Origin: an uncultured Microbacterium sp.
GTDB taxonomy: Bacteria; Actinomycetota; Actinomycetes; Actinomycetales; Microbacteriaceae
Assembly (NCBI RefSeq): GCF_937927635.1
Contig: NZ_CALBRW010000017.1
Span: 124,001 to 188,000, forward strand
Reading direction: 5' to 3'
DNA: 64,000 bases
In this document: positions 7,459 through 16,402 of the stretch, piece by piece
Position numbering within the stretch: position 1 is the stretch's first letter
Layout of the letters: the number at the start of each line of letters is the position of its first letter
Program-made: the position numbers and the translations under genes
Notes under the pieces: generated by a model
What the model saw: the letters and a program-made list of their open reading frames with translations, nothing else
Databases searched by the model: none
What the model was told of the DNA's origin: nothing

Positions 7459-7743
7459 ATGAGCATCAGCCCAGACATCGTCGCGGCGCACGACCCGGAG
7501 GCGAAGCGCAAGATCGTGAATCGGCTGCGGCGCGCGCACGGCCAGCTGGCAGCCGTCATCGCTGCGGTCGAGGACGAGGCCCACTGCCGCGACGTCGTGC
7601 AGCAGCTCTCCGCAGTGTCGAAGGCCGTCGACCGGGCTGGCTTCCTGGTGGTCGCCGGTGCCCTGAAGGAGTGCCTAGCCGAGGAGCCGGGCGACGGCGA
7701 GCGCATCGACGAGCTGGAGAAGCTCTTCCTCTCGCTCGCTTAG
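7459..7743 (+). CDS. cstR: CsoR-family repressor, CstR-like (persulfide sensor)
   Basis: 94 aa, all-helical CsoR/RcnR fold (RLRRAHGQL at 22-30). AGGAGG is 6 nt before the ATG. Copper-sensing CsoR uses Cys-His-Cys; here the cysteines are C43 and C72, spaced by 29 as in CsoR, but the residue in the histidine position (68) is alanine. Loss of this ligand with retention of both cysteines is the mark of CstR, which senses per- and polysulfides by forming inter-subunit cross-links. The divergent operon encodes just the enzymes that CstR controls in S. aureus. The product should be a cytosolic tetramer that represses its own gene, the sulfur operon and, from the shared operator, the DUF302-oxidase operon. 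Copper sensing is not excluded by sequence alone. Confidence 0.85.
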   Translation: MSISPDIVAAHDPEAKRKIVNRLRRAHGQLAAVIAAVEDEAHCRDVVQQLSAVSKAVDRAGFLVVAGALKECLAEEPGDGERIDELEKLFLSLA

Positions 7744-7840
7744 AGATTCCGGCGGGCGTCTCCGTGCCTCGGTAAGCACGCCGAGCAAGTGTGGCCCTCG
7801 CCATGCTTTTCCCTGGTGGGCCGCCGAGGCAAAGAAATAG

Positions 7841-7897
7841 GGCCAGGTGCGAACTTCCTCCAAGGGTGGTCCCTTGGTCGAAAGTTCACACCTGACC
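7841..7897 (-). terminator. long hairpin behind tRNA-His, likely terminator
   Basis: Arms at about 7841-7866 and 7871-7897 form an imperfect 26-bp stem around the loop TGGT: outer part GGYCAGGTGYGAACTT, inner part CAAGGG/CCCTTG, with a short mismatched zone between. Read on the minus strand it starts 9 nt after the tRNA-His 3' end and is followed by TATTTCTTT, as expected of an intrinsic terminator. The stem is much longer than usual, so a small mobile-element remnant is an alternative. Confidence 0.6.
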
Positions 7898-7905
7898 CGT
7901 CTGTG

Positions 7906-7978
7906 GGTGGCTAACGGGGCTTGAACCCGCGACCCCCGCGACCACAACGCGGTGCTCTACCAACTGAGCTATAGCCAC
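7906..7978 (-). tRNA. tRNA-His (GTG)
   Basis: The minus strand gives a full cloverleaf: acceptor GTGGCTA paired with TAGCCAC, D-loop TAGCTCAGTTGGTAGAGCA, anticodon loop TTGTGGT with anticodon GTG, and T-loop GGTTCAAGCC. The base before the acceptor is G and the discriminator is C, the G-1:C73 pair special to tRNA-His. CCA is not encoded. Its 3' end faces the sulfur region, the usual side for island insertion. Confidence 0.95.
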
Positions 7979-8014
7979 CATGTGCCTGCCGGAGCAGGCA
8001 ACCCCACGAGTCTA

Positions 8015-8641
8015 TTACATGTTGGGGGCGAACTCTGACACGGTGCGCACCGCGATATCCCGAGCCGCGTCAGAAGAGGGACCGGGCTCGGCCACGAAGA
8101 CCGCCTGACGGTAGTACTGCAGCTCGCGGATCGACTCCAGGATGTCTGCCAGCGCGCGGTGTCCGCCATGCTTCTCAGGAGTCTGGAAGAACACCCGCGG
8201 GTACCAGCGGCGGGACAGCTCCTTGATGCTGGAGACGTCGACATTGCGGTAGTGCAGGTGCTCGTCGACGCGCTTCATGTACTTCGCGATGAACATGCGG
8301 TCGGTGCCGATGGTGTTGCCGGCGAGCGGCGCCTTGTGCTCGAGCGGGACGAACCGCCTGATGTACTCGAGCGTGCGGTCCTCGGCCTCGGCCAGTGGCA
8401 CGCCGTTCGGGATCTCCTCGCTGAGTCCCGAGGTCTGATGCATGTTCGTGACGAAGTCGTTCATGTGCGCCAGGGCCGCGTCGCTCGGCTTGATGACGAT
8501 CTGGAAACCGGGGTCCAGCGGCCGCAGTTCGAAGTCGGTGATGACCACGGCGACTTCGACGAGCTCGTCGATCGCCGGATCGAGGCCGGTCATCTCGCAG
8601 TCGATCCAGACGAGCCGATCGTTCTCAGACGCAGAAACCAT
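8015..8641 (-). CDS. orn: oligoribonuclease
   Basis: 208 aa. DEDDh exonuclease with WIDCEMTGL at 12-20 (D14, E16 metal ligands), HMNDFVTNMH and the C-terminal HRALADI block. Orn degrades two- to five-base RNAs, including pGpG from c-di-GMP turnover, in the cytosol. Length is slightly above the E. coli enzyme (181) because of a 20-residue C-terminal tail. It sits between tRNA-His and tRNA-Arg, and divergent from the latter. Confidence 0.97.
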   Translation of the reverse strand: MVSASENDRLVWIDCEMTGLDPAIDELVEVAVVITDFELRPLDPGFQIVIKPSDAALAHMNDFVTNMHQTSGLSEEIPNGVPLAEAEDRTLEYIRRFVPLEHKAPLAGNTIGTDRMFIAKYMKRVDEHLHYRNVDVSSIKELSRRWYPRVFFQTPEKHGGHRALADILESIRELQYYRQAVFVAEPGPSSDAARDIAVRTVSEFAPNM

Positions 8642-8688
8642 GCCTCGATCTTATCGACGGCGACCGACACGGTATTCTGGGGAGCCAC

Positions 8689-8760
8689 GCCTCCTTAGCT
8701 CAGAGGAAGAGCATCGGCTTTCTAATCCGTTGGTCGCAGGTTCGAATCCTGCAGGGGGCA
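8689..8760 (+). tRNA. tRNA-Arg (TCT)
   Basis: 72 nt: acceptor GCCTCCT paired with AGGGGGC (one G-T pair), D-loop TTAGCTCAGAGG, anticodon loop TTCTAAT with anticodon TCT, T-loop GGTTCGAATCC, discriminator A. CCA is not encoded (CT follows). It reads the rare codon AGA in this GC-rich genome. Confidence 0.95.
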
Positions 8761-8767
8761 CTCGCGC

Positions 8768-9031
8768 TCAGAACCGCAGCGCGGCCACCGCGTCGTTCGC
8801 GTCCCAGAACTCGCCGACGAGGCGGAATGCGCCGGATGCCAGCTGCAGACGCTCCGCACGGTAGCGGACGCCCAGCGGGTCGGCGACGACGCGCAGGTGC
8901 CCTCGGATGGCGTCGTGCGCGTCCAGGACGCGCCACAGCCGCTCGCCGGCGCGCTCCAGGTGCTCCGCGGGGGAGCTCAGCGTGGGGGTCGCCCAGACCA
9001 GAGCGGGTGCGGGATCGGTGAGTGTGCTCAT
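8768..9031 (-). CDS. conserved hypothetical protein, 87 aa
   Basis: Start at ATG 9031 because AAAGGAG lies 7 nt upstream; a longer frame to 9100 has no such signal. The protein (MSTLTDPAPALVWATPTLSS at the start, EFWDANDAVAALRF at the end) has no signal peptide or membrane segment. I do not recognise a domain. It lies convergent to tRNA-Arg and divergent from the alpha/beta hydrolase gene with a 67-nt gap. Confidence 0.7.
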   Translation of the reverse strand: MSTLTDPAPALVWATPTLSSPAEHLERAGERLWRVLDAHDAIRGHLRVVADPLGVRYRAERLQLASGAFRLVGEFWDANDAVAALRF

Positions 9032-9098
9032 GTCGGCTCCTTTCCTTCCTTCGAACATAAGGACGGCCACCGACATTCGTTCCCGTAGACTCTCGGGC

Positions 9099-10001
9099 AT
9101 GCCCGCAGCCTCGCCGTACGCAGCCCGTCTCGCGACGATCCCCGTGCAGCGGCGCGAGGTGCAGGTGCTCGGATCGACCGCCGCGTACTGGGCCTACGGG
9201 CCCGAGGGCGGCGACGTCCCGACCGTCATCGCCGTGCACGGCTTCCGCGGCGAGCATCACGGCCTCGAGCCGGTGGTCGCCTACCTGCCCGGCGTCCGCG
9301 TGATCTCTCCCGATCTGCCCGGCTTCGGTGAGACGCCGCCCGTGCCCGGTCGCGAGCACGATCTGAGCCTCTACTCCGGCTGGCTCGCCGAGTTCGCCAG
9401 GACCGTCGCACCGGATGCCGTGATCCTCGGCCACTCCTTCGGCTCGATCGTCTCGTCCGCTGCCGTGGCCGGCGGGCTCGCGACTCCGCAATTGATCCTG
9501 ATCAACCCGATCGGGGCGCCGGCGCTCGAGGGACCGAAGGGCGTTCTCACCCGGCTGGCGGTGCTGTACTACTCACTGGGCGCGAGGCTGCCCGAACGCA
9601 TCGGCACGGCGCTGCTGCGGCATCCGCTGATCGTGCGCATCATGAGCACCGCGATGGCCAAGACGAAGGATCCCGCGCTGCGCCGGTTCATCCACGATCA
9701 GCACGACACCTACTTCTCCCGCTTCGCTGACCGCGACGTGCTGCACGATGCGTTCGTCACCAGCGTGTCGCACGACGTGCGCGCGTTCGCGGGCGTGATC
9801 GACGTGCCCACGCTGCTGATCGCGGCGCAGCGCGACGACATCACGCCCATCGAGGCCGAGCGCCGCCTGGCGACGATGTTCCCGGACGCGGAGCTGGTGG
9901 AGATCGCCGACGTGGGGCACCTCATCCACTACGAGACGCCCGCCGAGGCGGCGGGGGCGATCCGGCGCTTCCTCAGGCTTCCCGTCGAGCGAGGCCGATG
10001 A
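9099..10001 (+). CDS. alpha/beta hydrolase
   Basis: 300 aa from ATG 9099. The fold is marked by HGFRGEH (oxyanion region, about 48-54), DLPGFGET (72-79), nucleophile elbow GHSFGS with S113, and the C-terminal DVGHLIHYE carrying the catalytic histidine. Likely a cytosolic esterase or C-C/epoxide hydrolase; the substrate cannot be told. Its last 29 nt overlap the convergent Lrp-type regulator. Confidence 0.88.
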   Translation: MPAASPYAARLATIPVQRREVQVLGSTAAYWAYGPEGGDVPTVIAVHGFRGEHHGLEPVVAYLPGVRVISPDLPGFGETPPVPGREHDLSLYSGWLAEFARTVAPDAVILGHSFGSIVSSAAVAGGLATPQLILINPIGAPALEGPKGVLTRLAVLYYSLGARLPERIGTALLRHPLIVRIMSTAMAKTKDPALRRFIHDQHDTYFSRFADRDVLHDAFVTSVSHDVRAFAGVIDVPTLLIAAQRDDITPIEAERRLATMFPDAELVEIADVGHLIHYETPAEAAGAIRRFLRLPVERGR

Positions 10002-10446
10002 GGCCGGCCACGCGGAACGGGATGACCTCGCCCATGGCCAGCGAGGTCTCGGTGCGCTCGACGCCCTCGATCGAGAGGATGCGCGCATCGGTGTCGAACA
10101 GGTGGCGGGCGTCGCGGCATGCCACGCGCGCCAGCAGATCGATCGAACCGCTGAGGCCGTGCGCCTGCACGACCTCGGGCACGCGCGCCAACTCCGCGAT
10201 GATCCGGGGCAGCTCGGTCTGCCGCAGACCGATGCTGATGAAGGCCTGCAGCGGGAACCCCAGCACCTCCGTGGAGAACGAGCGCTCGTAGGACTCGAAC
10301 ACGCCTGTGGCGTCCAACCGGGCCATGCGCGCCTGGATGGTGTTGCGCGACAGGCGCAGCCTCTCGGCGAGCGCCACGACGGTGGTGCGGGGGTCTTCGG
10401 CGAGGGCGGTGAGCAGTTCGAGATCGACACGATCAAGGGCGGGCAT
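9973..10446 (-). CDS. Lrp/AsnC-family regulator, probably of the bkd operon
   Basis: 157 aa from ATG 10446 (MPALDRVDLELLTALAEDP); an upstream ATG at 10470 would add eight residues. Residues 5-60 form the winged helix-turn-helix (LAERLRLSRNTIQARMARLD) and about 70-150 the ligand-binding RAM domain. Lrp-like BkdR proteins activate or repress branched-chain 2-oxoacid dehydrogenase genes in response to branched-chain amino acids. The divergent position next to such genes and the palindrome at 10493-10519 support that role here. Confidence 0.9.
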   Translation of the reverse strand: MPALDRVDLELLTALAEDPRTTVVALAERLRLSRNTIQARMARLDATGVFESYERSFSTEVLGFPLQAFISIGLRQTELPRIIAELARVPEVVQAHGLSGSIDLLARVACRDARHLFDTDARILSIEGVERTETSLAMGEVIPFRVAGLIGLARREA

Positions 10447-10492
10447 ACTGCCACACGCTATCAGGCTCATAGCACCGGGTTCTGCGCAACAT

Positions 10493-10519
10493 GCTCAAGG
10501 GTCGCAGACATGCTTGAGC
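10493..10519. promoter_or_regulatory. inverted repeat, candidate Lrp-type operator
   Basis: ATGCTCAAG and CATGCTTGAGC give perfect GCTCAAG/CTTGAGC arms at 10493-10499 and 10513-10519 in the divergent region, 94 nt before the E1 alpha start. The spacing and symmetry suit binding by the adjacent Lrp/AsnC dimer. Confidence 0.5.
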
Positions 10520-10613
10520 GAGGTGTCAGGTCGACGTACCCTTTCAGGTAACCCGACGGAGCCGTCGGGAGGCCGTGCACGCCCCACAAGGGCCCCACGT
10601 CAGGAGGACGCCG

Positions 10614-11726
10614 ATGTCACCGCACAACACACCCATCGCCGACACAGAGAGCGATCTCGAGCTCACCGAGCGAATCATCGCGCCGGACGGCACCAGGGTG
10701 CCGAATCCGCAGCTCGACCCGTTCGTCAAGGACGTGGACTTCCAGACACTGCGCGATCTGCATCGCGACATGGTCGTGCTGCGCCGCATCGACGCTGAGG
10801 GCGTCGCGCTCCAGCGCCAGGGACAGCTCGGCCTGTGGGCGCCCTGCAACGGCCAGGAGGCCGCGCAGATCGGCACGGGCCGCGCCCTCCAGCGGCGCGA
10901 CTTCGTGTTCCCCAGCTACCGGGAGACCGGTGTCATGTACAGCCGGGGCGCCCAGCCCGGAGACTACGTGCGGATGTGGCGCGGCGAGGAGGGGGCGGCC
11001 TACGACCCGGCCGACCTGGGCATCGCTCCGCTGCAGATCATCATCGGCGCGCAGACGCTGCACGCGGTCGGCTATGCCCTCGGCATCCAGCACGACGGCG
11101 CCGACGAGGTGGCCGTGACGTACTTCGGCGACGGGGCGACCAGCCAGGGCGACGTGAACGAGGCCATGGTCTTCGCCGCGTCCTACCGCGCGCCCGTCGT
11201 GTTCGTCTGCCAGAACAACCACTGGGCGATCTCCGAGCCCGTCGGGCTGCAGTCGCAGTTCCCGCTGGCCGGTCGCGCCCCCGGGTTCGGCATCCCCAGC
11301 CTGCGCGTGGACGGAAACGACGTGCTGGCCTGCATGGCGGCCATGCGCTGGGCTCTCGAGCACGCGCGCTCCGGAAAGGGTCCCGCCTACCTCGAGGCCG
11401 TGACCTACCGGATGGGTCCGCACACCACGGCCGACGACCCCAAGCGCTACCGCAGCGACGCCGAGCTGGAGCAGTGGCGCCGTCGTGACCCCATCGCGCG
11501 GCTCGAGGCGCATCTGCGTGCAGCGGGCGAGCTTCCTGCGGAGCACCTGGACGCCGTGCAGGCGCAGGCCGACGAGATGGCGCGCGAGATGCGTGCCGCG
11601 TGCCTGGGCCTGGTGACGCGTCCGGCCATGGCGGTCTTCGATCGCGTGTACGCCGAGCCGCATTCCGGCCTCGAGCGCGAGCGCGACGAGTACGCCGCCT
11701 ACCTCGCGACGTTCGAGGAGGCCTGA
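10614..11726 (+). CDS. bkdA: branched-chain 2-oxoacid dehydrogenase E1 alpha
   Basis: 370 aa from ATG 10614, which has AGGAGG 6 nt upstream. The thiamine diphosphate motif GDGATSQGDVNEAM, with the conserved NN of CQNNHWAIS about 30 residues later, is typical, and YRMGPHTTADDP is a phosphorylation-loop-type segment. With E1 beta it decarboxylates 2-oxoisovalerate, 2-oxoisocaproate or 3-methyl-2-oxovalerate and passes the acyl group to lipoyl-E2. A pyruvate dehydrogenase role is possible by family but less likely beside the leucine-degradation operon. One nucleotide separates it from E1 beta. Confidence 0.92.
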   Translation: MSPHNTPIADTESDLELTERIIAPDGTRVPNPQLDPFVKDVDFQTLRDLHRDMVVLRRIDAEGVALQRQGQLGLWAPCNGQEAAQIGTGRALQRRDFVFPSYRETGVMYSRGAQPGDYVRMWRGEEGAAYDPADLGIAPLQIIIGAQTLHAVGYALGIQHDGADEVAVTYFGDGATSQGDVNEAMVFAASYRAPVVFVCQNNHWAISEPVGLQSQFPLAGRAPGFGIPSLRVDGNDVLACMAAMRWALEHARSGKGPAYLEAVTYRMGPHTTADDPKRYRSDAELEQWRRRDPIARLEAHLRAAGELPAEHLDAVQAQADEMAREMRAACLGLVTRPAMAVFDRVYAEPHSGLERERDEYAAYLATFEEA

Positions 11727-11727
11727 G

Positions 11728-12747
11728 ATGACCACGATGACCCTGGGCAAGGCCCTCAACGCCGGACTGCGCCGTGCCATGAAGGACGACGACCGGGTCG
11801 TGCTTCTCGGCGAGGACATCGGCACTCTCGGCGGCGTGTTCCGCATCACCGACGGACTGCTCGACGAGTTCGGCGCCAAGCGCGTGATCGACACGCCGCT
11901 GGCGGAGTCCGGCATCGTCGGCACCGCCGTGGGCCTCGCGTTCCGCGGCTACCGTCCGGTGGTCGAGATCCAGTTCGACGGGTTCATCTACCCGGCCTTC
12001 GACCAGATCGTGTCGCAGGTCGCCAAGCTGCACTACCGCACGCAGGGCAAGGTGCGGATGCCGATCACGATCCGCGTGCCGTGGGCCGGCGGCATCGGCG
12101 CGGCCGAGCACCACTCCGAGTCGCCCGAGGCGTATTTCGTGCACACCGCCGGGCTCCGGGTGATCGCCGTGTCCGACCCGCAGGACGCCTATCGCTGCCT
12201 GCGGCAGGCCATCGCCTGCGACGACCCGGTGCTGTTCTTCGAGCCCAAGCGGCTGTACCACCACAAGGGAGAGGTCGATCTGGACGCGCCGCTGGCGGAT
12301 GCCCCGCCGATGGGGCTGGCCAAGGTCGTGCGAGCGGGCACGGACGCCACGCTCATCACGTACGGCGCCATGGTGCGCACGGCTCTGGATGCCGCTGCCG
12401 CGGCCGAGGACGAGGGGATCTCGCTCGAGGTCATCGACCTGCGCTCGCTCTCGCCGGTGGACTACGAGACCGTCACCGCGTCGGTGCGTCGCACCGGACG
12501 CGTGGTGGTCGCGCACGAGGCCTCCCGCGAGGCCGGCGTCGCAGCGGAGGTCATCGCCAGCATCACGGAGTTCTGCTTCGAGTACCTGGAGTCCGCCCCC
12601 GTGCGGGTCACCGGTCACGACATCCCGTACCCGCCCGCCAAGCTGGAGAAGTTCCACCTTCCCGACCTCGATCGGATCCTGGACGCCGTCGACCGCGTGC
12701 TCGACCGGCCCAGCAGCATCAGCGGCATGAAGGGGGCGAACCTGTGA
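11728..12747 (+). CDS. bkdB: branched-chain 2-oxoacid dehydrogenase E1 beta
   Basis: 339 aa. Transketolase-like pyrimidine-binding domain (GEDIGTLGGVFRIT at 31-44, DTPLAESGIVG at 63-73) followed by the C-terminal domain ending in HDIPYPPAKLEKFHLPDLD. It completes the E1 heterotetramer. The stop TGA overlaps the GTG start of E2 by 4 nt, so translation is coupled. Confidence 0.94.
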   Translation: MTTMTLGKALNAGLRRAMKDDDRVVLLGEDIGTLGGVFRITDGLLDEFGAKRVIDTPLAESGIVGTAVGLAFRGYRPVVEIQFDGFIYPAFDQIVSQVAKLHYRTQGKVRMPITIRVPWAGGIGAAEHHSESPEAYFVHTAGLRVIAVSDPQDAYRCLRQAIACDDPVLFFEPKRLYHHKGEVDLDAPLADAPPMGLAKVVRAGTDATLITYGAMVRTALDAAAAAEDEGISLEVIDLRSLSPVDYETVTASVRRTGRVVVAHEASREAGVAAEVIASITEFCFEYLESAPVRVTGHDIPYPPAKLEKFHLPDLDRILDAVDRVLDRPSSISGMKGANL

Positions 12748-14114
12748 TCGCCGAATTCCATCTGCCCGACCTGGGTGAGGGCCTGACCGAGGCGGAGATC
12801 GTCCAGTGGATGGTGAGCCCCGGCGATACCGTCGCGCTGAACCAGACGCTCGCCGAGGTCGAGACGGCCAAGGCCGTCGTCGAGCTGCCCTCGCCCTACG
12901 AGGGCACCGTCTCCACGCTGCACGCCGAAGCCGGCGACACCGTCGCTGTCGGATCGCCGCTGATCGCGTTCGACGTCGCGGGCGCCGCGACCGAGGAGAA
13001 GACGCAGGCACCGGATGCCGAGGAGAAGGCGCAGCCGAACCTCGTCGGCTACGGAGCCGCCCCCGCCTCGTCGGGTCGCCCGGCGCGGCGCGCGCGCCGC
13101 GGCGCATCTTCGGCGGCCACGGCTGCCGCTGCCGAGGCGGCAGTGATCGAGGCCGCGCCGCACGACGCCCTGCCGCCGGCGCCGGCCGAACCCGTGCTGG
13201 GGGAGCGCCCGCGCTCGACCCCGCCGGTGCGCGCGTACGCCAAGCGTCGCGGTCTGGACCTGGTGCTGATCGCCGCCGAGGTCGGCGACCGCGTGATCAC
13301 ACGCGAGGACGTGGACGCCTACGCTGATCGCGTCGGAGCAGCGGAGGCCTCGCCTGTGGCATCCGCTCCCGTCGTGACCGCGCCCGCGTCCCCGCCCGCC
13401 GCCCCTCGGGGCGAGCGTGCGCAGACCCGCACGCCCATCAAGGGCGTGCGCAAGGCCACAGCTGCCGCGATGGTGAGCAGCGCCTTCACCGCGCCGCACG
13501 TGACGTGCTTCCACACGGTCGACGTGACCGCCACGATGGAGCTCATCGACCAGCTGCGCGCCGACAGGTCGCTCTCCGAGCATCGCATCGGCCTGCTGGT
13601 GCTGGTGGCCAAGGCCGTCTGCCTGGCGCTCGGCCGCAACCCCTCGCTCAACGCGACGTGGGATGAGCCCGCGCAGGAGATCATCTCCAACCACTATGTG
13701 GACCTCGGCATCGCCGCCGCCACGGATCGCGGGCTCATCGTGCCGATCATCCGCGACGCCGAGCAGCTGTCGCTGACCGGCATGGCCGATGCTCTCACGC
13801 AGCTCACGCAGGTCGCGCGCTCCGGGAAGACCAGTCCGGCCGACCTGGTGGGAGGCAACTTCTCCATCACCAACATCGGTGTGTTCGGGATCGACGCCGG
13901 CACCCCGATCCTGCCGCCCGGGCAGTCCGGCATCCTCGCCGTCGGAGCAGTGCGCCGTCAGCCGGCCGAGTACAAGGGTGAGATCGCTCTGCGCCAGATG
14001 CTGACGCTGAGCGTGTCCTTCGATCATCGCCTCGTCGACGGCGCCGAGGGCTCGAGGTTCCTCAAGGACGTGGCTGACCTGCTGGAGCAGCCCGGCCGCG
14101 CCATGCTGTTCTGA
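12744..14114 (+). CDS. bkdC: branched-chain 2-oxoacid dehydrogenase E2 (lipoamide acyltransferase)
   Basis: 456 aa from GTG 12744. One lipoyl domain (about 1-80) carries ETAKAVVE with lipoyl-lysine K43. A long Ala/Pro/Glu linker leads to the E1/E3-binding domain (about 155-190, PPVRAYAKRRGLDL). The acyltransferase domain ends with DHRLVDG (H428, D432), the catalytic pair. It transfers branched acyl groups to CoA. A gene for E3 (dihydrolipoamide dehydrogenase) is not next to it, so E3 must be shared from elsewhere, as in mycobacteria. Confidence 0.95.
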   Translation: MIAEFHLPDLGEGLTEAEIVQWMVSPGDTVALNQTLAEVETAKAVVELPSPYEGTVSTLHAEAGDTVAVGSPLIAFDVAGAATEEKTQAPDAEEKAQPNLVGYGAAPASSGRPARRARRGASSAATAAAAEAAVIEAAPHDALPPAPAEPVLGERPRSTPPVRAYAKRRGLDLVLIAAEVGDRVITREDVDAYADRVGAAEASPVASAPVVTAPASPPAAPRGERAQTRTPIKGVRKATAAAMVSSAFTAPHVTCFHTVDVTATMELIDQLRADRSLSEHRIGLLVLVAKAVCLALGRNPSLNATWDEPAQEIISNHYVDLGIAAATDRGLIVPIIRDAEQLSLTGMADALTQLTQVARSGKTSPADLVGGNFSITNIGVFGIDAGTPILPPGQSGILAVGAVRRQPAEYKGEIALRQMLTLSVSFDHRLVDGAEGSRFLKDVADLLEQPGRAMLF

Positions 14115-14157
14115 ACGGATGCTGGGGAGCAGCCACCCGCGTGCTCCCCGGCGCCGC

Positions 14158-14751
14158 TCAGTCCACGGCCAGCAGGGCGGCCAGCGCCATCGCCGTCAGC
14201 AGGTGCGTGGTGTCGTCGTGCGCACGCTGCGTGGAGCTCGTGCTGTGCGGCGTGGAGTTCAGCAGCCCGAAGCAGGCCTGCACGCGCAGCCGCAGTGCAT
14301 CCCTTCCCTCGTCGACGAGCGCTCCGAGCGCGTCGATCCACAGTTCGATGTAGGAGCGCTGCAGGCGTCGCACGTCGGCGCGGCCCTCATCGCCGAGGTA
14401 GGGGAGATCCCGGTCCTGCACGCGGATCACGTCGGCGTTGCCGATGGCGAACGCGGCATGGAACTCCACGAGGGCGCGCATCCGCTCCATGCCGGGATCC
14501 GTGCCGGATGCCACGTCGAGTCCGCCGGAGACCAGGCGTTCGCTCACCCCGATCAGCAGCGCGCCCAGCAGCGCCTGCTTGCCCGCGAAGTGGCGGTAGA
14601 CCGCGGGTCCGGACACCCCCACGGCGGTGCCGATGTCCTCCAGGCTCACCCCGGAATAGCCGCGCGCGGCGAACTGCTCCGCGGCGGCGGAGAGGATCGC
14701 ATCGGTGCGTTCGGCTTTGGCTCGGTCTCGGGCAGTACCAGGCGTTGTCAT
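14158..14751 (-). CDS. TetR-family regulator of the acyl-CoA catabolic operon
   Basis: 197 aa. The N-terminal helix-turn-helix is clear (ILSAAAEQFAARGYSGVSLE, then VGVSGPAVYRHFAGK, about 18-58); the rest is the helical ligand domain. It is divergent from the carboxylase operon with nested palindromes between, the usual layout for a TetR repressor released by an acyl-CoA. A TetR gene also accompanies the matching cluster in M. tuberculosis. Confidence 0.92.
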   Translation of the reverse strand: MTTPGTARDRAKAERTDAILSAAAEQFAARGYSGVSLEDIGTAVGVSGPAVYRHFAGKQALLGALLIGVSERLVSGGLDVASGTDPGMERMRALVEFHAAFAIGNADVIRVQDRDLPYLGDEGRADVRRLQRSYIELWIDALGALVDEGRDALRLRVQACFGLLNSTPHSTSSTQRAHDDTTHLLTAMALAALLAVD

Positions 14752-14754
14752 TTC

Positions 14755-14827
14755 GGTTAATCCTCGCTAACCTGAATTATCCGGTTAGTGAACACTAACC
14801 AATTCAGTGCGAAATATCAGTACTGAT
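14755..14827. promoter_or_regulatory. nested palindromes between the TetR gene and the carboxylase operon
   Basis: The core GGTTAGTG-AA-CACTAACC (14783-14800) is a perfect inverted repeat, enclosed by CTGAATT (14772-14778) and AATTCAG (14801-14807). A weaker GGTTA...TAACC pair stands at 14755-14772, and a separate perfect ATCAGTACTGAT at 14816-14827 lies 21 nt before the carboxylase start. The core fits a TetR operator; the other sites may bind a second dimer. Confidence 0.7.
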
Positions 14828-14848
14828 GTGAGTCGAGGAGGACCCACG

Positions 14849-16401
<1,553 letters not shown>

Positions 16402-16402
<1 letters not shown>

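Noticed and set aside
7459..7743. Copper-sensing CsoR
   Set aside because: The His ligand of the Cys-His-Cys site is Ala68 here, and the operon encodes persulfide enzymes, so I prefer a CstR-like call. Copper response is not excluded.
11041..13107. 688-aa antisense frame across the bkd genes
   Set aside because: Shadow of three well-supported coding genes; low-complexity Arg-rich translation.
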